From contig DATKEG010000026.1 of NCBI GenBank assembly GCA_035544515.1, positions 1-14,451 of the forward strand: a DNA stretch of 14,451 nucleotides, given 5' to 3'. A model generated the notes under the pieces. It did not search any database. It was not told the origin of the DNA and saw nothing but the letters and a program-made list of their open reading frames with translations. The DNA is from DATKEG01 sp035544515 (GTDB taxonomy: Bacteria > Acidobacteriota > Vicinamibacteria > Fen-336). This document shows, piece after piece, positions 1 to 7,388 of the stretch. A program made the position numbers and the translations under genes. Each line of letters starts with the position of its first letter. Positions within the stretch are counted from its first letter, which is position 1.

Positions 1-521
1 TGTCTCACGTCAGTCGCCGTCGCTGTCAGTCATCGTGCACCCTCTGGTGGTACGCCCTGCGCGTGCCAGCCCTCACGCCGCTCGTCGTGCCGCCGAACGA
101 TCACGCGCCGGGGACTGTCCTGGCCGGCCACCCGCGTCGAGCCGATACGGGGTGATGGGGAGCGAAGGCTTGACGCCGGCGAGCACGAGGGGTCGTGCTT
201 TCGAGCCGCCGTGCGAGGCTGCGCCGGGTCACTCGCCTCGCTGGGATCTCGATACTAGCAGAGTGCGCGCGGCCGTTCCCGCGCCATCGGCACGGAGTGA
301 ACCGAGGGGGGTGCCTGCGGGCGCGACCGGCCACGTACGACCAGGGCTCAACGTCCCGGCGATCGGGATCGATCCCTCCCGTGAGACGATGATGTCCCTG
401 CGTGGCCGATGCTCACCGCACGTGGCGCGGTTCGCCCGGGGGGTATCCGGGGACGAGACAGCACATCTCTGACCCGGGACACCAGGAGGCAGGATCGGGA
501 CAGAACCGGCAGCCGAGGACG
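1..521. other. Gene-poor upstream region
   Basis: I find no convincing gene here. The open frames present (for example 35-472 plus) are rich in Arg/Pro/Ala/Ser, have no recognisable domain and no ribosome binding site, and look like the chance open frames common in GC-rich DNA. The stretch holds a terminator-like hairpin at 182-199 and a perfect 12-bp palindrome, GGGATCGATCCC, at 365-376. No FNR-type or NarL-type operator could be recognised ahead of the nitrite reductase operon. Confidence 0.6.
182..199 (+). terminator. Candidate hairpin terminator
   Basis: AGCACGA (182-188) and TCGTGCT (193-199) form a perfect 7-bp inverted repeat around a GGGG loop, followed by two further T residues. The stem and short loop fit a factor-independent terminator, but the T-tract is very short. 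If real, it would end a plus-strand transcript entering from left of the window. Confidence 0.35.
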
Positions 522-527
522 TATCAT
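522..527 (+). promoter_or_regulatory. Candidate -10 box for the usp-nrfHA operon
   Basis: TATCAT matches the sigma-70 -10 consensus at five of six positions and stands out in this GC-rich DNA. It would place a transcription start near 534, giving a leader of about 30 nt that contains the AGGAGG at 549-554. I could not identify a convincing -35 element at 16-18 nt spacing. Confidence 0.4.
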
Positions 528-548
528 GGAGCCGTCCGCATGAGCGGC

Positions 549-554
549 AGGAGG
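549..554 (+). promoter_or_regulatory. Ribosome binding site deciding the usp start
   Basis: AGGAGG ends 8 nt before the ATG at 563. This favours that ATG over the in-frame GTG at 557, which would sit only 2 nt from the motif. Confidence 0.7.
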
Positions 555-562
555 GTGTGACG

Positions 563-1450
563 ATGCGTGTGTTGCTGGCGAGCGACGGCTCTGATGACGC
601 CCGGGCGGCGACCACATGGTTGACGCAGTTCCCGTTGCCCGCTGGCAGCCGCGTGCGTATCGTCACCGTCGTGAGCCTTCCGACCGCCGCCCTCGACCTG
701 CCGACCGTGCGCGATTTCCTGAGCGGCCTGCGCGAGGACGCGCAGCGCGCGGCCGAGGCGGCCCGGGGAGCGCTGGCTGCCCGGTTTCCCGACGCCGAGG
801 TGCAGGTGGTCGAGGGTGACGCGCGCCAGGCCATTCTCCGGGCGGCCGAGGGATGGCCGGCCGATCTCGTCGTGCTCGGCGCCCGCGGTCTGGGGACCGT
901 CGCGGGGTTCCTGCTCGGCAGCGTGTCGCTCTCCGTGGCGCGCCACGCTCCCTGCAGCGTGCTCGTGGTCAAGGGCGGCGCCCGCGGTCTCGGTGGTGCG
1001 CTGCTGGCGGTCGATGGCTCCGAGCACGCCCGCGCGGCCGCGGCCTTCCTGGCCGGCTTGCCGCTCGATCCCGCCGTCGTCGTCACGCTCGTGGGGGTGG
1101 TCGAGGTTCCGCCCTATCCCGCGACCACCCCGCGCTTCGCGTCCGGCATGGTGCGCCAGGCGATCAACGACATCGTGAAGGAGCGCCGGACCCTGCTCGA
1201 GCAGGCACAGGCCCAGGTCGCCGCCCTCTTCGAAGGCGTCGTCGAGAAGGTCGAGCGCCAGGTGCTCACCGGGAGGCCCGCCGAGACCCTGTGCGGCGCC
1301 GCCGTGGCGCCGGGCGTTGACCTCGTGGTCATGGGCGCCCGGGGGCTCGGAGCGCTGAAGCGGCTCTTGCTGGGCAGCGTCTCGGAAGGCGTGCTGCGGC
1401 ACGTCGACCGGCCCGTCCTCATCGTCAAGACCGGCGAGCCCGACCGCTGA
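563..1450 (+). CDS. Tandem-domain universal stress protein
   Basis: This 295-residue cytoplasmic protein has two UspA domains in tandem, about residues 1-137 and 144-288. Each starts with a beta strand and an Asp-Gly-Ser (ASDGS near 6-10, AVDGS near 149-153). Each carries the nucleotide-binding pattern G-x2-G-x9-G-S: G106 to S120 in the first, G258 to S272 in the second. Both domains therefore probably bind ATP. Family members act as stress-linked regulators or chaperone-like factors without a defined reaction. The ATG at 563 is chosen because AGGAGG lies 8 nt upstream. The gene ends 6 nt before nrfH, so it is probably the first gene of the nitrite-reductase operon. That suggests a role in anaerobic or nitrosative stress, but this is inference from position only. 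Confidence 0.9.
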   Translation: MRVLLASDGSDDARAATTWLTQFPLPAGSRVRIVTVVSLPTAALDLPTVRDFLSGLREDAQRAAEAARGALAARFPDAEVQVVEGDARQAILRAAEGWPADLVVLGARGLGTVAGFLLGSVSLSVARHAPCSVLVVKGGARGLGGALLAVDGSEHARAAAAFLAGLPLDPAVVVTLVGVVEVPPYPATTPRFASGMVRQAINDIVKERRTLLEQAQAQVAALFEGVVEKVERQVLTGRPAETLCGAAVAPGVDLVVMGARGLGALKRLLLGSVSEGVLRHVDRPVLIVKTGEPDR

Positions 1451-1456
1451 GCGCGC

Positions 1457-1906
1457 GTGAAGCTGCCGGTTGCCGTGCTGATGCTCGTGGTGGCCGCCGG
1501 CCTCGCGCTCGGCGTCGGCGCGTACACGTTCGTCTACGCGCGCGGCGCCTCGTACCTCACCAACGATCCGGCCGCCTGCGCCAACTGCCACGTGATGCGT
1601 GAGCAGTACGACGGCTGGATTGCCGGGAGCCACCGCGCGGTGGCCGTCTGCAACGACTGCCACACGCCGCCCGGCCTCGTGAGCAAGTACGCGACGAAGG
1701 CGCTCAACGGCTTCTGGCACTCCTTCGCCTTCACCACCGGACGGTTCCACGAGCCGATCCAGATCAACGCCCGCAACCATGCCGTGACCGAGGCCGCTTG
1801 CCGGCACTGCCACGCCGCCGTCGTGGAGTCGATCGACGCCGGCCGCCACGGCGCCGCGCGCCTGACGTGCACCGGCTGCCACGCCTCGGTGGGGCACTTG
1901 CAGTGA
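1457..1906 (+). CDS. nrfH: Cytochrome c nitrite reductase small subunit NrfH (NapC/NirT family quinol dehydrogenase)
   Basis: This 149-residue membrane-anchored tetrahaem cytochrome oxidises menaquinol and passes electrons to NrfA. An uncleaved N-terminal anchor spans about residues 4-27. Four CxxCH haem sites follow: CANCH 41-45, CNDCH 65-69, CRHCH 115-119 and CTGCH 138-142. The first is followed by Val-Met47, the CxxCHxM arrangement in NrfH where Met is an axial haem ligand. Lysines 77 and 81 fall in the segment after haem 2 where NrfH carries its quinol-site lysine. Length matches the family. It starts with GTG 6 nt after usp and stops 7 nt before nrfA. There is no clear Shine-Dalgarno sequence, so translational coupling is likely. 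The adjacent nrfA makes NrfH far more likely than a NapC/NirT role. Confidence 0.95.
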   Translation: MKLPVAVLMLVVAAGLALGVGAYTFVYARGASYLTNDPAACANCHVMREQYDGWIAGSHRAVAVCNDCHTPPGLVSKYATKALNGFWHSFAFTTGRFHEPIQINARNHAVTEAACRHCHAAVVESIDAGRHGAARLTCTGCHASVGHLQ

Positions 1907-1913
1907 GCACCGC

Positions 1914-3278
1914 GTGAGGCGTCCGCTCGTCGCCCTGCTGATCGCGGGGCTGGCCATCCTGGCCGGAGCCGGGGGCGTCGCCCTGCTCGTGAACATCCTC
2001 GAGCGCAAGAGCGAAGCGAAGAATCCCTTCTACCGGGTGGTGGAGCTGAACGACACCCTGACCGACCCGGCTCTGTGGGGCAAGAACTTCCCGTTGCAGT
2101 ACGACACCTACCGCCGGACCGTGGATCAGGTCCGGACACGCTTTGGCGGCAGCGAGGCGATGCCGCGCACGCCGAGCCAGGCCGACCCGCGCTCGATCGT
2201 CGCCCAGTCCCGCCTCGAGGAGGATCCGCGGCTCCGGACCATGTGGGCCGGGTACGCATTCGCCACGGACTTCCGCGAGGAGCGCGGCCACGCCTACATG
2301 CTCGACGATCAGACGTACACCGAGCGCCAGATCGTGGCACAGCAGCCCGGGGCGTGCCTCAACTGCCACGCGTCGACCTACACGGCCATGAAGACCCTCG
2401 GTGGTGGCGATCTCGTCAAGGGCTTCGAGGCCATCAACCGCCTGCCGTACGCCGAGGCACGGGCCCTGGTCACCCACCCGGTGGCGTGCATCGACTGCCA
2501 CGCCCCCGACACCATGCAGCTGCGGGTGACCCGGCCCGCCTTCATGGAGGGCATCCGGGCGGCGAAGGCGGCCGAGGGCGTGAAGGACTACGACGTGAAC
2601 CGCGATGCCACCCGCCAGGAGATGCGGGCCTACGTGTGCGGGCAGTGCCACGTGGAGTATCACTTCCAGGGGGCGGACAAGCGCCTGGTCTACCCGTGGT
2701 CGAAGGGCCTGAAGGTCGAGCAGATGCTGGCCTCCTACGACGAGGCGAAGTTCAAGGACTGGACCCACGCGGAGACCGGCGCCCCCGTGCTGAAGGCCCA
2801 GCATCCGGAGTTCGAGATGTGGAGCCAGGGCATCCATGCGCGCTCGGGCGTGGCCTGCGCCGATTGCCACATGCCCTACATGCGGGTCGGCGCGCTGAAG
2901 ATCAGCGACCACCACGTGCGCAGCCCGCTGCTCAACGTCAACCTCGCCTGCCAGACCTGTCACCGGTGGTCGGAGGACGAGCTGAAGGCCCGGGTGCTCA
3001 CTATCCAGGAACGGACGTTCGGGCTGCGCAACCTGGCGATGGACGCGCTGATCGCCCTCATCGGCGATATCAAGGGCGCCGCCGCCGACGGACACACGGA
3101 GGCGCAGCTCGCTCCCGCCCGCGACTTCCAGCGCAAGGCGCAGTTCTACCTGGACTTCGTCGAGGCCGAGAACTCCATGGGCTTCCACGCGCCGCAGGAG
3201 GCCGCCCGCATCCTCGCCGAATCGATCGACTTCACCCGGAAGGGGCAGGTGGCGGTCCGCGAGGTGCGCCCGCCCTGA
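1914..3278 (+). CDS. nrfA: Pentahaem cytochrome c nitrite reductase NrfA (CxxCH type)
   Basis: This 454-residue periplasm-facing enzyme performs the six-electron reduction of nitrite to ammonium. Residues about 5-27 form a signal peptide or signal anchor. Five haem motifs occur in NrfA order: CLNCH 148-152, CIDCH 192-196, CGQCH 242-246, CADCH 315-319 and CQTCH 346-350. The first, normally the catalytic CxxCK, has His instead of Lys, a known NrfA variant. Other active-site elements are intact: Arg124 in RGH, Glu248-Tyr249 after haem 3, and Lys294, Gln296 and His297 in a KAQHPE motif. By comparison with Wolinella and E. coli NrfA, these supply the catalytic Arg/Tyr/His and the calcium ligands. 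The GTG start lies 7 nt after nrfH. No downstream nrf maturation genes are present; the next gene is convergent. Confidence 0.95.
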   Translation: MRRPLVALLIAGLAILAGAGGVALLVNILERKSEAKNPFYRVVELNDTLTDPALWGKNFPLQYDTYRRTVDQVRTRFGGSEAMPRTPSQADPRSIVAQSRLEEDPRLRTMWAGYAFATDFREERGHAYMLDDQTYTERQIVAQQPGACLNCHASTYTAMKTLGGGDLVKGFEAINRLPYAEARALVTHPVACIDCHAPDTMQLRVTRPAFMEGIRAAKAAEGVKDYDVNRDATRQEMRAYVCGQCHVEYHFQGADKRLVYPWSKGLKVEQMLASYDEAKFKDWTHAETGAPVLKAQHPEFEMWSQGIHARSGVACADCHMPYMRVGALKISDHHVRSPLLNVNLACQTCHRWSEDELKARVLTIQERTFGLRNLAMDALIALIGDIKGAAADGHTEAQLAPARDFQRKAQFYLDFVEAENSMGFHAPQEAARILAESIDFTRKGQVAVREVRPP

Positions 3279-3335
3279 CGGCCGGCACGAGCGGGGGGAG
3301 GGTGGACGGGCCAGGGCGAGTCGGACGGCGCATCT

Positions 3336-3358
3336 GGCTCGGGACGTCAGGGCGAGCC
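3336..3358. terminator. Candidate hairpin between convergent nrfA and MFS genes
   Basis: GGCTCG (3336-3341) and CGAGCC (3353-3358) form a perfect 6-bp inverted repeat with an 11-nt loop. It lies in the 194-bp gap where nrfA and the MFS gene converge. There is no T-tract on either strand, so it could only be a weak or factor-dependent terminator. The rest of the gap shows no gene. Confidence 0.3.
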
Positions 3359-3472
3359 CCGGCCGGCCGTGCTGTCCTGACGGAGAGATCGTGCCCCGTG
3401 TGGTCATCCTGGACGCGAGGTCCCGACGAGCGGCCGGCCGCCCGGCGGGAGCGGCCGACGAGGCGCGGGCGC

Positions 3473-4708
3473 TCACGTCCGGCGAGGGGGGCGCGCCAGC
3501 CAGAAGCACGCCGACCCCACCGCGCAGAACCCGACCGCGACCAGGAAGGCGATGCGGTAGCTGCCGGTCAGGTCGTGCACGGCGCCGCCGAACCACGGGG
3601 CCACGGCGCCGCCGATGCCGTTGCCGACGCTGAGGAAGCCGTAGATGACGCCGAAGTGGCGCCCGGGGAAGAGGAGCGACGCCATCGCGGTGATGATGGG
3701 GCCGCGGGCGCCGAAACCGAGGCCGAAGAAGACGGCGTACGCGTAGAGGGCCGCCACGTGCGGCCATACCTCGAGGGCGAGCAGGCAGAGCGTTCCCACG
3801 GCGGTGCAGGCATAGGAGATCGTCGCCGAGGCGGCGCGCCCGATCCGGTCGGCGGCGACGCCGAACACGATGCGGCCCGCGATCGAGAACAGGCCGGTGA
3901 GGCCGAAGATGCCCGCGACGAACAGCGGCGGGAAGCCCTGGTCCACCGCGAATGCGACCTGGTGGGTGACGACCGAGAACACGCCAAGCGGCGTGCAGAG
4001 ATAGGCGAAGAACAGGGCCCAGAACGCCCGCGTCCGCAGGGCGTCGCCCACCTCCCAGCCCGCGCTGATGGGCTCGCGGCCGGGGCCGGGCCTGGCGCCG
4101 GCCCCGGCCGGCGCCGCCGGCGCGTCTCGCACACCCAGCCAGATCAGAGGGACGAGCACGAGAAGGGTGCCCACGCCGAGGACCAGGTAGGCGGCGCGCC
4201 AGCCGTGGCCGGCGATCAACCACTGGGCGAGCGGACCGATCACCAGCACCCCGGCTCCCATGCCCGAGAAGGCCAGCCCCATCATGCTGCCCCGGCGCTC
4301 GGCGAACCACCGGGCGATGAGCGCCCCGCTCGGCACCCAGCTGACCGCGCACACCCCGGCCGCCGCCAGCACCCCGACCACGAGGTACAGCGACCACAGT
4401 GAATCGATCCGGCTCGACAGCATGCACGCGCTGCCGAGCAGGCCCGCGCCGCCCATCATGACCCGGCGCGGCCCCAGTCGGTCGACGAGCATGCCCACCA
4501 CGGGCGAGAGCAGCCCCTGCACGATCGACGAGATCGAGAACGCCGCCGCGGTGGCTCCCCGGGACCAGCCGAACTCGTCCAGCAGGGCCACGAAGAAGAC
4601 GGGGAACGAGAAGTAGAGGCCGGAGGCGATCGCCAGCGTGACCCACACCGCGCCGACCACCATCCACGGCACGAGGGTCCGGCGGCCGGAGAGCGGGGAG
4701 GTGGGCAT
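3473..4708 (-). CDS. MFS transporter, monocarboxylate/oxalate-formate antiporter-like
   Basis: This 411-residue protein has about 12 predicted membrane segments in two halves of six, separated by a polar Ala/Pro/Gly-rich linker around residues 193-220. The MFS loop signature between helices 2 and 3 is visible as GMLVDRLGPRRVM (72-84), and its second-half counterpart as GVAADRIGRA (282-291). The WFAERRGSMMG segment (134-144) is typical of the monocarboxylate-porter and oxalate:formate-antiporter branches. It probably moves a small organic anion across the inner membrane; the substrate cannot be read from sequence. The ATG at 4708 is preferred over upstream in-frame starts because the extension is Arg/Pro/Gly-rich and not helix-forming, and a -10-like TATGAT sits 6 nt upstream. 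It is separated from yaeQ by 252 bp, so it is likely transcribed on its own. Confidence 0.85.
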   Translation of the reverse strand: MPTSPLSGRRTLVPWMVVGAVWVTLAIASGLYFSFPVFFVALLDEFGWSRGATAAAFSISSIVQGLLSPVVGMLVDRLGPRRVMMGGAGLLGSACMLSSRIDSLWSLYLVVGVLAAAGVCAVSWVPSGALIARWFAERRGSMMGLAFSGMGAGVLVIGPLAQWLIAGHGWRAAYLVLGVGTLLVLVPLIWLGVRDAPAAPAGAGARPGPGREPISAGWEVGDALRTRAFWALFFAYLCTPLGVFSVVTHQVAFAVDQGFPPLFVAGIFGLTGLFSIAGRIVFGVAADRIGRAASATISYACTAVGTLCLLALEVWPHVAALYAYAVFFGLGFGARGPIITAMASLLFPGRHFGVIYGFLSVGNGIGGAVAPWFGGAVHDLTGSYRIAFLVAVGFCAVGSACFWLARPPRRT

Positions 4709-4714
4709 CGCGCC

Positions 4715-4720
4715 ATCATA
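4715..4720 (-). promoter_or_regulatory. Candidate -10 box directly upstream of the MFS start
   Basis: Read on the minus strand, TATGAT matches the -10 consensus at five of six positions and ends 6 nt before the ATG at 4708. No Shine-Dalgarno sequence precedes the start. A transcript starting at normal distance would begin at or next to the ATG, so a leaderless mRNA is likely. Confidence 0.4.
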
Positions 4721-4832
4721 TGCCAGCGATCCCGGGGCTCGGCCGGCGCCGTCGCGAGCGCGACACCATCGGGCCCGCCCTCTCTGGCTTCGCCCCTCAC
4801 CAGCCCGGACCGTGCGTGAACCAGACGCCCCC

Positions 4833-4872
4833 CCCTTCACCCCGGCCCTCGCCCTCTCCGAGCACGAGGGAG
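4833..4872. repeat. Degenerate GC-rich palindromic element
   Basis: Within the 252-bp gap between yaeQ and the MFS gene lies a C-rich tract running into a short inverted repeat: CCCTC (4852-4856) and GAGGG (4866-4870) around 9 nt. Its composition resembles the dispersed C-rich/G-rich palindromes scattered between genes in many GC-rich bacteria. Only one copy is in this window, so repeat status is an inference. A second small hairpin, TTTCC (4882-4886) with GGAAA (4894-4898), follows. Nothing in the gap looks coding. Confidence 0.3.
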
Positions 4873-4960
4873 TCGGTGCGTTTTCCTCGCCGCGGAAAGG
4901 ACGGGGGTCAGGGGGCGCACCGGAGCGGAAGGACACATCCGTGAACAGGGCGGGCTGATG

Positions 4961-5509
4961 CTACAGGGGTTCGCTCCCCTTCCACGCCACGGGCTCGATC
5001 TCGGCCGTCTCCGCGGCGGCGCTGATCCACACCCGCCCGTCCTGGACCGTGCAGTGGAGCACCATGCTGCGCGCCGCGAGGGTGGCGAGCGCCTGGCTCG
5101 CGGCCGGGAGGATGCGCCACACCGCCAGGTTTCGGGCCCGCGCGACCTGCGCCGCCAGTGGCTCCCACCAGTGCTCGGCGCCGCTCCGGTAGGGGTACAC
5201 GGTGACGCGTCCGGCTCTCCCGCACGCGCGCAGCATGGCCCTTTCGTCGGGCTGACCGACCTCGATCCAGTGCGCGATGGCGCCGGTCAGATCCTTCTGC
5301 CAGAGATCGGGCGCCTCCGGGTCCGAGAGCCCGGTGCCGAAGGCGAGGTGCTCGTGGGCGTTCAGCGCGAAGGCGAGCAGCCGCACCATCATGCGTTCGT
5401 CCGTCTCCGAGGGATGGCGGGCGATGGTCAGGACGTGCTCGCCGTAGTAGCTCCGGTCCATGTCCGCCACGTGGAGCACGGCCTTGTAGATCGTCGACTT
5501 GAGGGCCAT
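4961..5509 (-). CDS. yaeQ: YaeQ family protein
   Basis: This 182-residue protein aligns by eye along its whole length with E. coli YaeQ. It has the opening MALKSTIYKA, the block ARHPSETDERMMVRLLAFA (30-48), the core WIEVGQPDE (81-89), VTVYPY (102-107), a C-terminal TVQDGRVWIS (154-163) and a final VAWKGSEPL. YaeQ has a PD-(D/E)xK nuclease-like fold in structural surveys, but its cellular role is not established; the E. coli protein was linked to transcription elongation by genetic suppression. Its substrate is unknown. It is the last gene of the minus-strand unit, starting 25 nt after the MetE-like gene. No strong ribosome binding site is visible. Identification is firm; function is not. Confidence 0.93.
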   Translation of the reverse strand: MALKSTIYKAVLHVADMDRSYYGEHVLTIARHPSETDERMMVRLLAFALNAHEHLAFGTGLSDPEAPDLWQKDLTGAIAHWIEVGQPDERAMLRACGRAGRVTVYPYRSGAEHWWEPLAAQVARARNLAVWRILPAASQALATLAARSMVLHCTVQDGRVWISAAAETAEIEPVAWKGSEPL

Positions 5510-5534
5510 CACCGCACTCTGCGGGTGGCGAGGA

Positions 5535-6608
5535 TCATGCCCCTGCTCCCGTGTTCCGCAGGAGCCCGGCGGCGGCCGCCTCGCTGCGGAGCTTGGCGTA
5601 GGCCTCGTCCACAGGGATGTCGGCGGCACTGCCCGGGGCGAAGCCGCAGTCGGGGTTGAGCCAGACCCGGGCCGCGTCCACGTAGCGGAGGGCCTGGCGC
5701 ACGCGGGCGGCAATGGCTTCGGGCGTCTCCACCGCCTCGGCCCGGCAGTCGACGCAGCCCAGCCCGATGAGCCGGTCGTCGGGGAGCTGGCGGAGCACCG
5801 CGAGATCCCCCGCCACCGGGATGGTGAACTCGAGCACGTACTGGTCCACGCGCAGCGCGCGCAGGGCGGGGACGATGGGCTCGTAGCCGCCCTCGCCCAC
5901 CCAGCCCTGGCGGGCCTTGTTGCGCCGGCAGAGGTGCACGGCGGTGAGGATCCCGCCCACGCCGTCCACGATCTCGTTGAGGAGGTCCACGCACAGCCGG
6001 GCCTCGGCGTCGGGGTCGGCGAAGCCCGCGCGCACGCGCGGATCGACGAGCAGGCACAGGTGCGGGTCGTCGAGCTGGGCCACCGTCGCGCCGGCGTCCC
6101 GCACCGCCTCCAGCTCGCGGCGCAGGAAGGGCACGAGCGCGCGCATGAACGCCTCGCGCGTGGGATAGGCGTCGCGCGAACGCGCCGGGTCCCACATGCG
6201 CGCGGCCAGGAGGTACGGTGAGGGCAGGGCGACCTTGGTGGCGCCGCGCGCGTGGGCGACCAGGAAGCGCGCCTCCTCGCCGAGCAGCCCGGGGCGCCGG
6301 GGGCGCAGGGGCTCCACCACCGTGTGCCAGGAGACGCCGTCGCGCGTCTCGCGGGCAAAGCCGTGCGCGATCTCGGCGATCACGCCGATGTAGGAGCGGC
6401 GGCGCCACTCCCCGTCGGAGACCACGTCGATCCCCGCCGCGCGCTGCAACGCGATCGCGTAGGCGACAGCCGCGTCCATGGCGGCGGCGCGCCCGGGATC
6501 GTCCGCCGGGAGCTCGATCAGGTCGCGCACCAGGGCGGGGCGGGGCAGGCTGCCCACCACGGAGGTCGGGAAGGGCGGGAGCCCGCGCGTCGCCTCGGTG
6601 CGGCTCAT
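5535..6608 (-). CDS. MetE C-terminal-type (core) methyltransferase
   Basis: This 357-residue protein corresponds to the catalytic half of cobalamin-independent methionine synthase (full MetE is about 750 residues) and lacks the N-terminal half. Key features are TSVVGSLPRP (15-24), SDGEWRR (64-70) and QLDDPHL (178-184, matching MetE QVDEPAL). The zinc site is complete: His225 and Cys227 in HLC, Glu260 in VLEFT, and Cys321 in NPDCGF. Zinc-bound thiol activation and methyl or alkyl transfer is thus probable. Stand-alone members include core-MetE proteins, relatives acting on other thiols and several unassigned families, so the substrate is open. Its start overlaps the end of the nucleotidyltransferase gene by 4 nt (ATGA). 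That implies translational coupling in the phosphodiesterase-to-yaeQ unit. Confidence 0.85.
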   Translation of the reverse strand: MSRTEATRGLPPFPTSVVGSLPRPALVRDLIELPADDPGRAAAMDAAVAYAIALQRAAGIDVVSDGEWRRRSYIGVIAEIAHGFARETRDGVSWHTVVEPLRPRRPGLLGEEARFLVAHARGATKVALPSPYLLAARMWDPARSRDAYPTREAFMRALVPFLRRELEAVRDAGATVAQLDDPHLCLLVDPRVRAGFADPDAEARLCVDLLNEIVDGVGGILTAVHLCRRNKARQGWVGEGGYEPIVPALRALRVDQYVLEFTIPVAGDLAVLRQLPDDRLIGLGCVDCRAEAVETPEAIAARVRQALRYVDAARVWLNPDCGFAPGSAADIPVDEAYAKLRSEAAAAGLLRNTGAGA

Positions 6609-7366
6609 CGCGCGGCCGGCGGCCAGCCGCGGCCGGCCAGCTCCCAGTCCTGCGTGGTGTCGATCTCGAAGTAGGCGCCGTGGGTCGTCACCGCGCGCAT
6701 CTCCACCCCCGCCTCCAGCATGTCCTGGAGCAGGTCGATCAGGTAGGCGCGGGCGAACGGCTGCCCCCGGCGGTACGGGCGCCCGTCGTGCGCCCGGCGC
6801 GCCCGGTGGTAGTGCTCCACGAGGGCCCGCGCCCCCGCCGGCGAGAAGCGGGCCACGCCGGTGAACTCCGCCGGCGCCTCGGCCGGGGGAATGGTCCGGC
6901 TCACCTCGGTGACCCGGCCGTCGCGCAGCCGCACCTTCTCGCCGTCGGTCTCCGGGTGCTCGGTCCGCGGCCGGTAGCGCTCGCGCCAGTCCGTGTCGAC
7001 GAGCAGCGCCACGTCGCCGGGCGCGGCCACCAGCTGCCCCACCGCCTCGCCGGTGTAGAGGATGTCGGCGTACGAGGACACGAAGCCGGACGCCATCTCG
7101 GCCTCCGCCTGGAAGAGCGAGACGAGGATGTTGTTGTCGGGCCAGCCGGCGTTGTGGCAGAAGCGCAGGGCCGGGTAGTCGGCGCGAATCTTCTCGATCA
7201 GATACCCGCCGATGAACACCACGTCGTGGCAACCGCCTGCCCGCAGCGCCGCCAGCGACCAGTCGAGGATGCGCCGGCCGGCCACCGGCGCGTAGCACTT
7301 GGGCACCTCCTCGGTGAGCGGCATGAGGCGGCGCCCGCGTCCGGCGCCGATCACGATGGCCTTCAC
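6605..7366 (-). CDS. Nucleotidyltransferase, LicC-like (phosphocholine/sugar-phosphate cytidylyltransferase family)
   Basis: This 253-residue enzyme has the nucleotidyltransferase fold. The nucleotide-binding loop is GAGRGRRLMPLTEEVPK (7-23) with Lys23. An NNILVSL segment (78-84) recalls the NNxxSL motif of LicC. The metal-binding aspartates are probably Asp101 in YADIL and Asp236 in FEIDTTQD. The segment LVDTDWRERY (122-131) is characteristic of a LicC-like subgroup. It should couple an NTP, plausibly CTP, to a phosphorylated alcohol or sugar with release of pyrophosphate; the acceptor is unknown. The start is GTG, with a GGAGG about 10 nt upstream. It lies 22 nt after the phosphodiesterase gene and overlaps the MetE-like gene by 4 nt. 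Glucose-1-phosphate thymidylyl- or mannose-1-phosphate guanylyltransferase is less likely, given its short length and the NN motif. Confidence 0.83.
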   Translation of the reverse strand: MKAIVIGAGRGRRLMPLTEEVPKCYAPVAGRRILDWSLAALRAGGCHDVVFIGGYLIEKIRADYPALRFCHNAGWPDNNILVSLFQAEAEMASGFVSSYADILYTGEAVGQLVAAPGDVALLVDTDWRERYRPRTEHPETDGEKVRLRDGRVTEVSRTIPPAEAPAEFTGVARFSPAGARALVEHYHRARRAHDGRPYRRGQPFARAYLIDLLQDMLEAGVEMRAVTTHGAYFEIDTTQDWELAGRGWPPAAR

Positions 7367-7388
7367 GCCGCCCGCGCCTCCGCCGCCG

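Noticed and set aside
365..376. Perfect 12-bp palindrome GGGATCGATCCC as an operator
   Set aside because: It is a single short palindrome about 150 bp upstream of the promoter candidate with no second copy. Chance is sufficient explanation.
35..472. A 145-codon plus-strand open frame in the left gene-poor region
   Set aside because: It has no ribosome binding site, no recognisable family and a low-complexity Arg/Pro/Ala composition.
2075..4402. A 775-codon plus-strand open frame overlapping nrfA and the MFS gene
   Set aside because: It is out of frame with the haem-motif protein and antisense to a 12-helix carrier; its composition is typical of a shadow frame.
1764..4667. A 967-codon open frame on the minus strand
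   Set aside because: It runs antisense through nrfA and in another frame through the MFS gene, both firmly identified. Its protein is Arg/Gly/Ala/Pro-rich with no domain; such shadows are expected at this GC content.
4709..4936. N-terminal extension of the MFS open frame
   Set aside because: The extension is polar and Arg/Gly/Ser-rich, overlaps a promoter-like sequence and precedes the first membrane helix without need.
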